The notes: a model not told the origin generated them from the sequence alone. Positions 36,106 to 45,718 are shown, counted from the first letter of the stretch. The stretch is DNA of 64,000 nucleotides from Planosporangium thailandense (GCF_011947195.1 NZ_JAATVY010000002.1:186001-250000), one strand, 5' to 3'. Numbers and translations are program-made.

Positions 36106-38805
36106 ATGAGCGAGGGTGACCCGAACAACCCCCGGCGGGGGCGGGCCCAGGTTCCGGGCTCGTCCGGTGGATCCGGTTCGGCGGCGGGGAGGGCTTCCGC
36201 CGGCCGTGCCTCGGTGGGCCGCGCCTCGGTGGGAGGCGGCGGTGCCGGCGGCGCCGGTGTCGGCCGGGCATCCGTGGGGCGTGCCGGTGTTCCCGGTGGC
36301 GCCGCTGGCGCCAAGGCCGGCCGGGCACAGGTACCCGCCCGGTCCGGCGCCAGCGGGCGCGCCACCGTGGGGCGCTCCGACGTGCTCGAGAACCGCGGTC
36401 CGGCCCAGCGTCCACCGAAGAGCTCGAAGCCGACCGGCGCGACGGCTGCCCGGGCGAAGCGCGCGCGCCGGCGCAACTTGATCCTCGGCGCGTTCGCCCT
36501 GCTCATCATCGTTGCCGGTGGCTCGGTCGTGGGGGGCACGTACTTCTACGACGACGTCGAGCTACCCAAGGACCTGCCGCAGCGCTCGCAGGCGACGACG
36601 GTCTTCTACTCCGACGGCCAGACCCAGATGGCGAAGATCGGCGAGGAGAACCGCACGATCGTCCCGTCGGACCAGATCCCGCAGGACGTCAAGAACGCCG
36701 TCGTGGCCACCGAGAACAAGACCTTCTACACCGACCAGGGCATCTCCTACACCGGCATCCTGCGCGCGGCGTGGAACAACTTCACCGGTGGAGAGCGCCA
36801 GGGCGCCTCGACGATCACCCAGCAGTACGCGCGCGACATCGCCGACCTCAAGGGCATCACCTACTCCCGCAAGCTGCGGGAAGCGGTGCTGGCGATGAAG
36901 CTGAACAAGACCTACACCAAGGACCAGATCCTCACCGCGTACCTCAACACCGTCTTCTTCGGCCGGGACTCCTACGGCATCGAGGCGGCGGCCGAGGCGT
37001 ACTTCGGCAAGCACGCCAAGGAGCTGAACGTCGCCGAGGGCATGGCCCTCGCCGCGATGATCAAGAATCCGTCCGGTGGGCCCGGGGACCTCAGCTACTA
37101 CGACGCCACGGCCAACCCGGGGCCCGCGCTCGACCGGTTCGACAACTACATCAAGCCGAACATGGTCCAGCTGAAGTTCATCACCCCGGCCCAGGCGGCG
37201 ACGCTGAAGTACCCGGAGATGAAGAAGTACGACCCGAACGACCCGGCGTTCCAGGCGCAGTGGGGCCTCAACACGCCCCAGGGCAACATCCTTCACAACG
37301 TGATGGACGAGCTGTACCACATGAAGGACCCGAAGGGGAACCAGATGTTCCCCGACCTCCAGACCGGCGGGTACCGCATCGTCACCACGATCGACAAGGA
37401 CATGCAGGCCGCGGCCGTGAAGTACGTCGACAACACGAACCCGGCCTCGCCGCTGTACAACCAGAAGGGGGCGGTCGGCGCGCTGGTGTCGGTCGAGCCG
37501 TACAGCGGTCGGGTCAGGGCCTACTACGGCGGACCCAACGGCGGATCGCCGGACCTGGCCGGCGTCTGGCGGGACCCGGTCCTCACCAAGTGCGGATCGG
37601 ACGAGCCCAACTGCGACAAGGACCGGCTCCAGGGCTTCGGCCGCCACTACCCGGCGTCGTCGTTCAAGATCTACACCTTGGGCGCGGCGCTGCGGGAGGG
37701 CATCTCCCTCAACTCGTACTGGGACGGCACGTCCGGCAGGAAGTTCCCCGAGCGGCAGGCCCCGGTGGTGAACGCCGAGGGCAATACGAACTGTGCCGGC
37801 GGCGACAAGCACTGCACCCTGGCCGAGGCGACGGCCGAGTCGCTCAACGTGCCCTTCTACTCGGTCGCCCGCACGATCGGCGCCGACAAGGTGCTCGACT
37901 TCGCCAAGGACGCCGGCATCCGCTACATGTGGAACCTGGACGGTCAGCCGCAGGTGCGCAGTGACCTGAGCGCCGACAAGCCGAAGTTCAGCCCCGAGAT
38001 CGGTATCGGCCAGTACGCGATCACGGTGCTCGACCACGCCAACGGCGTCGCCACCATCGCCGCGCGCGGCGCGCGCGCCCCCGAGCACTTCGTCGCGAAG
38101 GTCTACAAGGGCGCCGACCTGGTCTACTCGGAGGCGTTCAAGCCGACCCAGATTCCCGGGTACACGCAGGCCATGGCCGACGACGAGGCCTCCGCGCTGC
38201 AAAAGGTGCTCCAGGTCGGTACCGGTAAGGGGCTCCAGCTCAAGGGCGGCCGGCAGGCGGCCGCCAAGACCGGTACCTGGCAGGCTTCGACGTCGTCCAC
38301 CGACTTCAAGAACAATGGCAACTCCAACGCCTGGATGGTCGGTTTCATCGCTCCTGACTTGAAGGCGAAGCAGCAGTTCTACGGGCTCGCGACCGCCGTG
38401 TGGGTGGGCTCGGACCAGGGTGACGCCACCGCCGTCAAGATCAACGGCCAGCCGCTGTTCGGTTCGACGGGGCCGGGCCCGATCTGGAAGAAGTTCATGG
38501 ACGCGTCGACCGGGAACATGCCGATGACGAAGTTCCCCCCGGCGAAGAACACCGGCGACCCCGGCCGCGGCGACTCCACGGCCCCGGCACCCACTCAGCC
38601 GCCGGCCGACCCGAACGCCGGCCAGCAGCAGCCCGGTGGCGTGCCATGTCTGTTCCCGTTCCAGCAGAACTGCCAGCCCGGCGGCCAGGCCGGCGGACGC
38701 GGCGGCAACGGAAACGGCAATGGCAACGGCAACGGCAACGGCGGCCAGGGCGGCGGCCTGCCCGGCACGGTCACGCCGACCACTGTTCCATCCAGAAGGC
38801 CCTGA
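36106..38805 (+). CDS. ponA: Class A penicillin-binding protein (transglycosylase/transpeptidase)
   Basis: An 899-aa bifunctional peptidoglycan synthase. Residues 1-123 are cytoplasmic, built of GRASVGRA-type repeats; the membrane segment is NLILGAFALLIIVAGGSVVGGTYF. The GT51 domain (about 165-345) has ATENKTFYTDQGI, GASTITQQYARDI and SRKLREAVLAMKL. The transpeptidase domain (about 430-745) has SSFK (catalytic Ser near 518), SLN in TAESLNVPFYSVA, and KTG in AAAKTGTWQAS near 720. The C-terminus is Pro-rich and ends in an Asn-Gly repeat. ATG 36106 is chosen over GTG 36097 on spacing from AAGG. Position matches mycobacterial ponA1 (Rv0050). Confidence 0.96.
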   Translation: MSEGDPNNPRRGRAQVPGSSGGSGSAAGRASAGRASVGRASVGGGGAGGAGVGRASVGRAGVPGGAAGAKAGRAQVPARSGASGRATVGRSDVLENRGPAQRPPKSSKPTGATAARAKRARRRNLILGAFALLIIVAGGSVVGGTYFYDDVELPKDLPQRSQATTVFYSDGQTQMAKIGEENRTIVPSDQIPQDVKNAVVATENKTFYTDQGISYTGILRAAWNNFTGGERQGASTITQQYARDIADLKGITYSRKLREAVLAMKLNKTYTKDQILTAYLNTVFFGRDSYGIEAAAEAYFGKHAKELNVAEGMALAAMIKNPSGGPGDLSYYDATANPGPALDRFDNYIKPNMVQLKFITPAQAATLKYPEMKKYDPNDPAFQAQWGLNTPQGNILHNVMDELYHMKDPKGNQMFPDLQTGGYRIVTTIDKDMQAAAVKYVDNTNPASPLYNQKGAVGALVSVEPYSGRVRAYYGGPNGGSPDLAGVWRDPVLTKCGSDEPNCDKDRLQGFGRHYPASSFKIYTLGAALREGISLNSYWDGTSGRKFPERQAPVVNAEGNTNCAGGDKHCTLAEATAESLNVPFYSVARTIGADKVLDFAKDAGIRYMWNLDGQPQVRSDLSADKPKFSPEIGIGQYAITVLDHANGVATIAARGARAPEHFVAKVYKGADLVYSEAFKPTQIPGYTQAMADDEASALQKVLQVGTGKGLQLKGGRQAAAKTGTWQASTSSTDFKNNGNSNAWMVGFIAPDLKAKQQFYGLATAVWVGSDQGDATAVKINGQPLFGSTGPGPIWKKFMDASTGNMPMTKFPPAKNTGDPGRGDSTAPAPTQPPADPNAGQQQPGGVPCLFPFQQNCQPGGQAGGRGGNGNGNGNGNGNGGQGGGLPGTVTPTTVPSRRP

Positions 38806-38816
38806 TCTGATGGCCT

Positions 38817-38852
38817 CGCGGGCCCCGGGCGACACGTCGCCCGGGGCCCGCG
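38817..38852 (+). terminator. GC-rich hairpin terminator after ponA
   Basis: A perfect 16-bp stem CGCGGGCCCCGGGCGA (38817-38832) / TCGCCCGGGGCCCGCG (38837-38852) with loop CACG, 11 bases after the stop. No T tract, as often in actinobacterial terminators. Confidence 0.7.
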
Positions 38853-38962
38853 GCATGTGGCGGCCACCGCCCCGGCGTGCTGGTCCGTAGCCCGCGGCAG
38901 CCGGCGGGTCGGATCCGACGCCGCCGTGTCACGGAGCATCGGTTTCGGGCAGGATGCCAGTC

Positions 38963-40501
38963 ATGAGCACGCACGCGGTGGCGCAGCCCGAGCCTCGCCC
39001 TTCGGACGAGCCTGAGCTCACGCAGTCCGGCGGTCCGGTGGATGCCGGCAGCATCGACGAGCCCGCGCACTCGGACCCGGTCGTCCGTGGCTTTTCGGAG
39101 GCGATCGGCGGTCCCGTCGGCGAGCACGCCGTCCGGCCCGCCCGCTCGCGGCAGGGTGGTAGCCGCTTCTGGACACCGGTACGCGTCGTCCTCGCGCTCG
39201 CCTGCCTCATGCTGTCGCTGCACTGGGTGCAGAAGTCACCCTGCCGTGACGGCGCCTGGGGCTCTGACCTGCCGCAGTACAAGCATTTCTGCTACACCGA
39301 CGTGCTCGCGCTGTACTACGCCGAGGGGTTGGCCGACGGAAAGGTCCCCTACGCCGACCATGCCGTCGAGTACCCGGTCCTCACCGGCGCTTTCATGGGC
39401 GCGCTCGGGCTGCCGGTGCACGCGTACGCGACGACCCACCCCGGGGTGAACCAGGCCGAGCATTTCTACGACCTCAACGCGCTCGTGCTCGGCGCCCTCG
39501 GTGTCGCCACCGTGGCGGCGATCCTGGCGCTGCGCCGGCGGCGACCGTGGGACGCCGCGATGTTCGCGCTCTCGCCGGCGCTGTTCGTGTCCGCAACGGT
39601 CAACTGGGACCTGCTGGCGGTCGCGCTGAGCACCTTCTTCCTGTACTTCTGGGCCAGACGCCGGCCGGCGCTCGCCGGCCTCATGCTGGGCCTCGCGACG
39701 GCCGCCAAGTTCTATCCGCTGCTGCTGCTGGGTGCCCTGTTCGTGCTCGCCCTACGGACGGCCCGCTGGCGCGATTTCGTCACCACCCTCAGCACGGCAC
39801 TGATCAGCTGGGTGGCCGTCAACGCACCGGTCGCCATCCTGTACCCGGCCGCGTGGCGGGAGTTCTTCCACCTCAACAGCGCCCGCGGCATCGACTGGGG
39901 CACCATCTGGTACATCGGCGAGCACTTCCCGCTCGGCGGCGGGCGGTACGGACTCGCCCCGTTCCAGTGGCTCAACCGGCAGGCCGAGCACGGAGTGCTC
40001 AACGTGCTGTACCTGTTGCTGTTCGTCATCGCCTGCGCCGGCATCCTCGTGCTCGCGCTCGGCGCACCGCGCCGTCCGCGTCTCGCGCAGTTGGCGTTTC
40101 TGATCGTGGCGGCGTTCCTGGTGACCGGCAAGGTTTGGTCGCAGCAGTACGTGCTGTGGCTGCTTCCGCTGGCGATCCTCGCCCGTCCCCGCTGGGGCGC
40201 GTTCCTCGCCTGGCAGTTCGCCGAGGTCGCCTACTTCGTGGCGTTCTACGGAGAGCTGATGAACGCCTCGGGGCGGGAGGTGTTCCCGGAGTGGGTCTTC
40301 GTACTGGCCTCCGTGTTCCGCCTGGTCACCGTGTGCGTGATGATCGCCTTCGTGGTGCGCGACATCATGCGGCCGCAGGCGGACGCGGTACGCCGGACGT
40401 ACGCCGACGACCCCGACGGCGGGGAGTTCGACGGAGCGCCGGACGTGTACGGTGCGCGGCGGCCGGTCCGCGCCGCGCCGGCCGGTGCCGGAGCGGCCTG
40501 A
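38963..40501 (+). CDS. GT87-family membrane glycosyltransferase
   Basis: A 512-aa polytopic protein. The N-terminal ~75 residues are a cytoplasmic acidic Pro/Ser-rich tail, then about 10-12 hydrophobic segments. The region after the first segment has the GT-C style acidic loop (YTDVLALYYAEGLADGKVPYADHAVEYPVLTGAFMGAL), and LATAAKFYPLLLLGALFVLAL is typical of polyprenyl-phosphate mannosyltransferases of family GT87. ATG 38963 has AGGA upstream; ATG 38954 lacks spacing. It follows ponA as Rv0051 does in mycobacteria. The acceptor is unknown. Confidence 0.85.
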   Translation: MSTHAVAQPEPRPSDEPELTQSGGPVDAGSIDEPAHSDPVVRGFSEAIGGPVGEHAVRPARSRQGGSRFWTPVRVVLALACLMLSLHWVQKSPCRDGAWGSDLPQYKHFCYTDVLALYYAEGLADGKVPYADHAVEYPVLTGAFMGALGLPVHAYATTHPGVNQAEHFYDLNALVLGALGVATVAAILALRRRRPWDAAMFALSPALFVSATVNWDLLAVALSTFFLYFWARRRPALAGLMLGLATAAKFYPLLLLGALFVLALRTARWRDFVTTLSTALISWVAVNAPVAILYPAAWREFFHLNSARGIDWGTIWYIGEHFPLGGGRYGLAPFQWLNRQAEHGVLNVLYLLLFVIACAGILVLALGAPRRPRLAQLAFLIVAAFLVTGKVWSQQYVLWLLPLAILARPRWGAFLAWQFAEVAYFVAFYGELMNASGREVFPEWVFVLASVFRLVTVCVMIAFVVRDIMRPQADAVRRTYADDPDGGEFDGAPDVYGARRPVRAAPAGAGAA

Positions 40502-40525
40502 CCGGCACGGCGCGACCGGCGAACG

Positions 40526-42481
40526 CTACGGGTTGAGGGTGTAGATCACCATGTCGCCGCGGTCCTCCCGGTTGATGCCCAGGGCCTCGGTGTCGGCCGT
40601 GAGCTTCAGCGGGTCGTTCTCCTGGCTACGGAGCACGACGACCGTGCGTACGCCCGCGGCGCGTAGCTCGTCCACGCTCTCCGGGGCGGGAAACTTCTCC
40701 CCCGCGGTGCGTAGCTGGGCCCGACGCGGCGGCTCGTAGCCGCTGAGCCCGTTGACCATGGTCGGGAAGCCGTTGGTGCTCCACAACATGTACAGCTCGT
40801 CGTCCAGCGGTTCCTGCGGCAGGATCAGCAGCGGCCCGGGCAGCTTGGCGAGTCCGGCGGGCGGGGCGGGCACCACCGGATGCGGCATCCTGTTGATCCC
40901 TTCGGCCACCACGAGCGCGAGCGGTATCAGCGCGGCGATCCGCAGCAGCGCCTCCGGTCGTCCGGAAACCCGGTCACCGCGCGCCTCCTCGCCGCGCCGG
41001 GCGAACCCGGTGAGGGCACCGGCCGCGAGGATGCCCAGCAGCAGCGTGGTCCACGAGATCAGCCGGCCCGGCGTGCGCAGAGCGTTCAACCCGGGAAGGT
41101 GGTAGAGCGCCACGTAACCGAGCCAGCCGTGGAACGGCCCGTTGGTGCCGAGAACGCAGATCGCCGATACCACCACGGCGGCGGCGAGCAGGATGCGGGC
41201 CCGGACCGACCAGGCCGACACGACGAGGCCGGCCACGGCCAGCCCGATCAGCGTGAAACCGGGCAGCAGCGTCATCTCGGGCGGGAACGGCAGGCTCTCG
41301 CGGACCGTCGTGTGCAGCGTGCCCCACAACAGGGACTCCCGCGGGGCGACGAACAGACCCCGCACGGGCGGCGAGAAGTGCTTCAGGTCTGCGACCGTGC
41401 GCTGGACGTTCGGGTAGATCTGCATGACCCGCAGGAACGGGTACGCCATGAGCGCCGTCACGGCGGCGAACACGGCGCCTCCCACCAGGTTGAACAGCAC
41501 CAGCCGGCGCGGTGGCCGCCATCGCCGCAGCAGCCAGGCCAACAGCCCGGTCAGCACACAGCCGGCGAGCACGTATCCGAACACGATCCCGATGCCGAAG
41601 CCGATCGTGATCTGCCACGCTGCCACCAGCCAACCGGCGATGACCCAGCCCGGCCGGACCAGGTCGCGCCGGTAGCCGCCGCGCAGCGAAAAGCCGTGGC
41701 CCCGCGCCAGCATCGCCAAGGCCAGCACGATGCCGCCGCTGGACATGATGTGGAGGTGACCGGCCTGGCTGTAGCGCCAGGGCGCGTACGCGTAGGCGAC
41801 ACCGGCGACGGCGGCGCCAACGCGGTTGGCGCCGAGTTGGCGGACCAGCGCGTAGGCGCCCACGGAGGCGAGCGCGAACGCGAAGATGAACAGCAGGTTG
41901 TACCGGAGGATCGCCGCCACCCAGCCGGTGCCGATCACATCGGCCGGCAGGTATCCGAGCAGGGTGTCGCTGAACGCGAGGCTGTACCGGTTGGGGTAGA
42001 ACGCGTTGGTGTGCCACAGCGCGGTCGGGTCGTGGGTGACGGCGTGACCCGACCACGCCAGGATCCAGGCCACCAGTGGTGGGTCGCCGAGGTCCTCGGG
42101 CAGCGTGTCACTCGGGCGCAGCGCCGACGGCCAGGTCATGGCCACGGCCAGCAGGACGCCCAGGACGCTCGCGACGGTCCACTCGTGGCCCAGCACCCGG
42201 CCAACCCGCCCGGCCCATCGCCGCGCCCGGCTTGGCGCGAGGGCAGGCTGTGGTGCGAACGCGCCCCACGGATCGGCGGGCCCCTGTGTGTCCGTCGCCG
42301 GCGTCGCGCTGGCCTCGGCCGGCTGTGTGTCCGTCGCCGTCGCGCTGGCCTCGGCCGGCTGCGTGTCCTTCGCCGGCGTCACGTCCTCGCCCGGGGGACG
42401 GCTGCCCGCGTCGCCGTCCGCCACGCTCCCCTCGGGTGCGTCAGCCCCCGTCGACCTCGTCGCCTCACCATCGCCGTTCAT
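40526..42481 (-). CDS. Large membrane protein, probable GT-C-type glycosyltransferase
   Basis: A 651-aa protein. Residues 1-90 are cytoplasmic and contain a DTQPAEASAT repeat. About 11-12 membrane segments follow. The first periplasmic loop reads PSDTLPEDLGDPPLVAWILAWSGHAVTHDPTALWHTNAFYPN, with Asp and Glu residues placed as in GT-C enzymes; ANRVGAAVAGVAYAYAPWRYSQAGHLHI is also typical of this group. A C-terminal soluble domain of about 130 residues (LLILPQEPLDDELYMLWSTNGFPTMVNGLSGYEP) lies outside the membrane. The substrate cannot be told. It follows nfo by 75 bases on the same strand and is convergent with the GT87 gene. Confidence 0.8.
   Translation of the reverse strand: MNGDGEATRSTGADAPEGSVADGDAGSRPPGEDVTPAKDTQPAEASATATDTQPAEASATPATDTQGPADPWGAFAPQPALAPSRARRWAGRVGRVLGHEWTVASVLGVLLAVAMTWPSALRPSDTLPEDLGDPPLVAWILAWSGHAVTHDPTALWHTNAFYPNRYSLAFSDTLLGYLPADVIGTGWVAAILRYNLLFIFAFALASVGAYALVRQLGANRVGAAVAGVAYAYAPWRYSQAGHLHIMSSGGIVLALAMLARGHGFSLRGGYRRDLVRPGWVIAGWLVAAWQITIGFGIGIVFGYVLAGCVLTGLLAWLLRRWRPPRRLVLFNLVGGAVFAAVTALMAYPFLRVMQIYPNVQRTVADLKHFSPPVRGLFVAPRESLLWGTLHTTVRESLPFPPEMTLLPGFTLIGLAVAGLVVSAWSVRARILLAAAVVVSAICVLGTNGPFHGWLGYVALYHLPGLNALRTPGRLISWTTLLLGILAAGALTGFARRGEEARGDRVSGRPEALLRIAALIPLALVVAEGINRMPHPVVPAPPAGLAKLPGPLLILPQEPLDDELYMLWSTNGFPTMVNGLSGYEPPRRAQLRTAGEKFPAPESVDELRAAGVRTVVVLRSQENDPLKLTADTEALGINREDRGDMVIYTLNP
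42284..42380 (-). repeat. Tandem repeat in the N-terminal coding part of the GT-C gene
   Basis: Units 42284-42322 (39 bp) and 42323-42358 (36 bp) plus a partial third to 42380, differing by one codon triplet, encoding repeats of DTQPAEASAT in the cytoplasmic tail. Confidence 0.8.
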
Positions 42482-42556
42482 GGCCGCCTCAAGTCCGTTG
42501 CCGCCTCACCATCGGGCCGCCCTCGACGCCGGAACCAGGTCCGCACCGTTGCCGCG

Positions 42557-43327
42557 TCAGAGCCGTTCGCGCAGAAAAGCGATGTCCGCCGCCTGCGACT
42601 CCGCGCCACCGGGGGTCTCGACGACGACCGGGCAACCGGCCGCGCGGACCACCGCGACGAGGAGGTCGGGGTCGATCGTGCCCTGTCCGAGGTTGGCGTG
42701 TCTGTCCCGCCCCGAATCGAAGGCGTCGCGGGAGTCGTTGGCGTGGACGAGATCGATCCGGCCGGTGATCGCTTTCACCCGGTCGACGATGCCCAGCAGG
42801 TCTTCACCGCCGGCATAGGCGTGGCAGGTGTCCAGGCAGAAGCCGACCTCGTACTCCCCGATCGCGTCCCAGAGCCGGGCGAGCGCGTCGAAGCGGCGGG
42901 CGCACGCGTTGTCGCCGCCCGCGGTGTTCTCGATGAGCACCGGGGTCGCGAAACCGCCCGACTCCGCGGCGTACGCGAAGGTCTTGCGCCAGTTTTCGAA
43001 GCCCGCCGCCAGGTCGTCGCCCTTGTTGACGTGTCCCCCGTGCACGATGAGCCCGCGCGCGCCGATCTCGGCCGCGGCCTTGGCTTGCGCGACGAGCAGT
43101 TTGCGGCTGGGGATGCGGATGCGGTTGTTCAGCGTGGCCACGTTGATGACGTATGGCGCGTGCACGAACACATCGATTGCGCTTTCACGCAGGTCGGCCG
43201 CGTCCGCACGCGGCTCGGGCGAAGCCCAGCCCTGCGGGTCGGAAAGGAAGAACTGCGCGACGTCGGCTGATCGCGTGGCAGCGGCGCCGAGCGGGTCGGT
43301 CGAGTCCAGGTGTGCTCCGATACGCAT
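42557..43327 (-). CDS. nfo: Endonuclease IV (AP endonuclease)
   Basis: A 256-aa TIM-barrel zinc enzyme that cuts DNA 5' to abasic sites. Start [16 protein letters not shown]. Metal-binding motifs are present: [68 protein letters not shown] and VVVETPGG. Length is slightly below the ~280 of E. coli Nfo, as in other actinobacteria. Divergent from the secreted-protein gene. Confidence 0.93.
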   Translation of the reverse strand: MRIGAHLDSTDPLGAAATRSADVAQFFLSDPQGWASPEPRADAADLRESAIDVFVHAPYVINVATLNNRIRIPSRKLLVAQAKAAAEIGARGLIVHGGHVNKGDDLAAGFENWRKTFAYAAESGGFATPVLIENTAGGDNACARRFDALARLWDAIGEYEVGFCLDTCHAYAGGEDLLGIVDRVKAITGRIDLVHANDSRDAFDSGRDRHANLGQGTIDPDLLVAVVRAAGCPVVVETPGGAESQAADIAFLRERL

Positions 43328-43460
43328 GCGGCGAGCCTACGACGAAGGGCCGACATCCCACTCGCGTCACCGCCGCCTCCGACGATCGTTAACCGGACGA
43401 CCAGAGCCGAGATCTGCGCAGCGCCCGGTACGGCCCGCAGGACGCGGCCGGAAGATGTGG

Positions 43461-44276
43461 GTGGCGACGTTGGCTGGAGTCCGGATTGCCGCGGCCGCGG
43501 CGATGGTCGCGCTGGCTGCCTTCGCCGCCGGACCGGGGCTGGGCACGCCGTCCGCGTACGCCGACGAGGGATCAGCCGCTATCCCGACGGTCAGCTTCGA
43601 CGGTGGCAGTTTCCTGAACCTGATCGTCTGCAGGTCGGTGCCCAGCCGCGCCGCGCTGACCGTCCCCGCACAGTCGCGGGTCATGTTCGCCAACCGGCTC
43701 GGTCAGGATGCCGTGCTGCGCGTCGACGGGCAGCCCGTGGCCCAGGTCGGACCGGGCGAGGCGGTGCCGCTGGTCATCCACCGCGGTCCGGTGTCGGTCT
43801 CGATGGCCTTCCCCTGTGGCACCCCTGTGATGGAGCAGTTCCTGGCCGCGTCGATCACGGTGGTCACCGGCGTGCCCGACAAGACACAGGACGCCGACCC
43901 GCCCCGTCCGACGGCGAGCGCGGCGCCCGAGGTCGGTCAGAGCGTGTCGGCGGCCCCCGGGTCCCGCGGCTCCGGGCACACCGTGCCGCCACCGGCGCGC
44001 CAGCCGGCCGGTATCACCCTTGCGGCGAGCGCGGGTCCGACGGCGGTCGAGCGCTCGCTGGCGCCCGTCGCCGCGCCGGCCGTGGGTACGCCGTCCGCAC
44101 CGCCGGTCACCAGCGACGCCATCGCGGTCGAGCCGCTGGTGCGGGCGTCGGATTCCAGCCGGGACACGTCGTCGACGCTGCTGGCGTCGATCGTGGCGAT
44201 GTTCGTCGTATGCGTGACGATCACCGGAATACGGTCTATCATCTCAAAACGAACAATCCGAACGCATTGCGCGTAA
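43461..44276 (+). CDS. Secreted protein with C-terminal membrane anchor, function unknown
   Basis: About 271 aa. GTG 43461 is chosen because GGAAG lies six bases before it; ATG 43455 adds two residues. Residues 1-36 form a signal peptide (VRIAAAAAMVALAAFAAGPGLGTPSAYADE). The mature part begins with a ~110-residue domain (AIPTVSFDGGSFLNLIVCRSVPSRAALTVPAQSRVMFANRLG), with two cysteines that could pair, followed by a Ser/Pro/Ala-rich linker and a final hydrophobic helix LLASIVAMFVVCVTITGI before a basic tail. This looks like a surface protein anchored at its C-terminus. No sortase motif. I do not recognise the family. Confidence 0.75.
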   Translation: MATLAGVRIAAAAAMVALAAFAAGPGLGTPSAYADEGSAAIPTVSFDGGSFLNLIVCRSVPSRAALTVPAQSRVMFANRLGQDAVLRVDGQPVAQVGPGEAVPLVIHRGPVSVSMAFPCGTPVMEQFLAASITVVTGVPDKTQDADPPRPTASAAPEVGQSVSAAPGSRGSGHTVPPPARQPAGITLAASAGPTAVERSLAPVAAPAVGTPSAPPVTSDAIAVEPLVRASDSSRDTSSTLLASIVAMFVVCVTITGIRSIISKRTIRTHCA

Positions 44277-44465
44277 GGTTCATACAGCTCCGCGGGGCGC
44301 TAGTCCTCTCTCGCTGGTGTGGTCGTTCCTCCCCAGGTCCCACTCAGAATGTCGGGCACGGCGCCCCGCGGTCTCTTCCGGTCACAGGTCGGCGGCGTAC
44401 TCGCGGGGCCACCATATGCGGCCCGGTTCCACTTCCGAGCGGACGAACCGCTATCCTTGACCGGT

Positions 44466-44551
44466 TCACCGGCCCTGAGCGCCGGTGAGCAGACGCACGA
44501 CCTCCTGCCACGGAAGGACCGTGGCCGCCAGACCAGAGGAGGTGAGCAGTC
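44466..44551 (+). promoter_or_regulatory. Structured leader of the rpsF operon (possible S6:S18 element)
   Basis: Two inverted repeats lie before rpsF: TCACCGGC (44466-44473) / GCCGGTGA (44481-44488), and CCACGG (44508-44513) / CCGTGG (44519-44524) with loop AAGGA. The second is followed by CCG (44525-44527), the trinucleotide that marks known S6:S18-binding leaders. CCTCCT (44501-44506) is complementary to the AGGAGG ribosome-binding site (44537-44542) and could mask it. Autoregulation by the S6:S18 complex is established elsewhere; here it is inferred from these matches. Confidence 0.45.
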
Positions 44552-44842
44552 TTGCGTCATTACGAAATCATGGTGATCCTCGACGGCAGTCTCGAGGAAC
44601 GCACCGTCGCCCCGTCGCTCGACACGTATCTCAACGTGATCCGGACTTCGGGTGGCTCGGTGGAGAAGCTCGACGTGTGGGGCCGCCGGCGCCTCGCGTA
44701 CGAGATCAACAAGAAGACCGAGGGCATCTACGCCATCATCGACCTGCAGGCTGAGCCGCAGGCGGTGGCAGAGCTGGACCGTCAGCTGCGACTCAACGAG
44801 TCCGTGCTGCGTACCAAGGTCATCCGGCCGGACGTCCGCTAG
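44552..44842 (+). CDS. rpsF: 30S ribosomal protein S6
   Basis: A 96-aa ribosomal protein that pairs with S18 in the 30S platform. It starts at a TTG codon (44552), with AGGAGG nine bases upstream; the family begins MRxYEIMVIL, matching [21 protein letters not shown] exactly here. Other typical segments are [19 protein letters not shown] and [14 protein letters not shown]. First gene of rpsF-ssb-rpsR-rplI. Confidence 0.97.
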   Translation: MRHYEIMVILDGSLEERTVAPSLDTYLNVIRTSGGSVEKLDVWGRRRLAYEINKKTEGIYAIIDLQAEPQAVAELDRQLRLNESVLRTKVIRPDVR

Positions 44843-44939
44843 GACTTTTCCGGCGAGCCCCGATCCCGCTCCGGGTCAAACTGTCACACCTTCGTGACAG
44901 GCTGAGCCCGAACAGCCGAATGCGCGCGAGGAGCGACCC

Positions 44940-45458
44940 ATGGCAGGAGAAACGATCATCACGGTCGTCGGCAATCTCACCGACGACCCCGAGCTCCGCT
45001 TCACCCCTTCAGGTGCTGCGGTGGCCAAGTTCCGCGTCGCGTCGACCCCGCGCACGCTTGACCGCGCGTCCGGCGAGTGGAAGGACGGCGAGCCGCTCTT
45101 CCTGGCGTGCAACATCTGGCGTCAGGCGGCGGAGAACGTCGCCGAGTCGTTGCAGCGCGGCGCCCGGGTGATCGTCACCGGCCGGCTGCGTCAGCGGTCG
45201 TACGAGACGCGCGAGGGTGAGAAGCGCACGGTCATGGAGCTGGAGGTCGACGAGATCGGCCCGTCGCTGCGGTACGCCACGGCGAAGGTGCAGAAGATGT
45301 CGCGCAGCTCGGGCGGTGGCGGCTTCGGTTCCTCCGGCGGTGGTGGCAGCCAGGGCGGCGGCGGTGGTTACGCCGACGACCCGTGGGCCAGCGCCACGCC
45401 GGCCGGCGGCAGCGGCGGCGGATCGGGCTCATCCTTCGACGACGAGCCCCCGTTCTAA
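44940..45458 (+). CDS. ssb: Single-stranded DNA-binding protein
   Basis: A 172-aa SSB. The OB fold covers residues 1-110 ([74 protein letters not shown]). A Gly/Ser-rich linker follows and the C-terminal tip is FDDEPPF, the acidic peptide that recruits partner proteins. Located in the rpsF operon as usual. Confidence 0.97.
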   Translation: MAGETIITVVGNLTDDPELRFTPSGAAVAKFRVASTPRTLDRASGEWKDGEPLFLACNIWRQAAENVAESLQRGARVIVTGRLRQRSYETREGEKRTVMELEVDEIGPSLRYATAKVQKMSRSSGGGGFGSSGGGGSQGGGGGYADDPWASATPAGGSGGGSGSSFDDEPPF

Positions 45459-45478
45459 TGGCATTTGGAGCACGAAAA

Positions 45479-45718
45479 ATGGCGAAGGCTGCGGCACTGC
45501 GCAAGCCCAAGAAGAAGGTGAACCCTCTCGACAAGGAGAGCATCACCTACATCGACTACAAGGACACCGCGCTGCTGCGCAAGTTCATCTCCGACCGCGG
45601 CAAGATCCGCGCGCGGCGGGTGACGGGCGTGAGCGCCCAGCAGCAGCGGCAGATCGCCCGTGCGGTCAAGAACGCCCGCGAGATGGCGCTCCTGCCGTAC
45701 ACGACCACGGCACGCTGA
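45479..45718 (+). CDS. rpsR: 30S ribosomal protein S18, form without zinc ligands
   Basis: A 79-aa S18 starting [14 protein letters not shown] at ATG 45479, with GGAG eight bases upstream; an earlier ATG at 45458 overlaps the ssb stop. The core [26 protein letters not shown] and the end [15 protein letters not shown] are typical. The cysteine positions of the zinc-binding form (VCAFC type) read VNPLD here, and the later Cys/His region reads GVSAQQQRQ. It is thus a cysteine-free form, yet it lies in the main rpsF operon. Confidence 0.95.
   Translation: MAKAAALRKPKKKVNPLDKESITYIDYKDTALLRKFISDRGKIRARRVTGVSAQQQRQIARAVKNAREMALLPYTTTAR

Noticed and set aside
36562..38856. Long open frame antisense to ponA (764 codons)
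   Set aside because: Shadow of a strongly conserved PBP; no recognisable domains.
40880..43270. Long rightward frame (796 codons) antisense to the GT-C and nfo genes
   Set aside because: The leftward genes show clear family motifs; this frame is Arg/Gln/His-rich noise.
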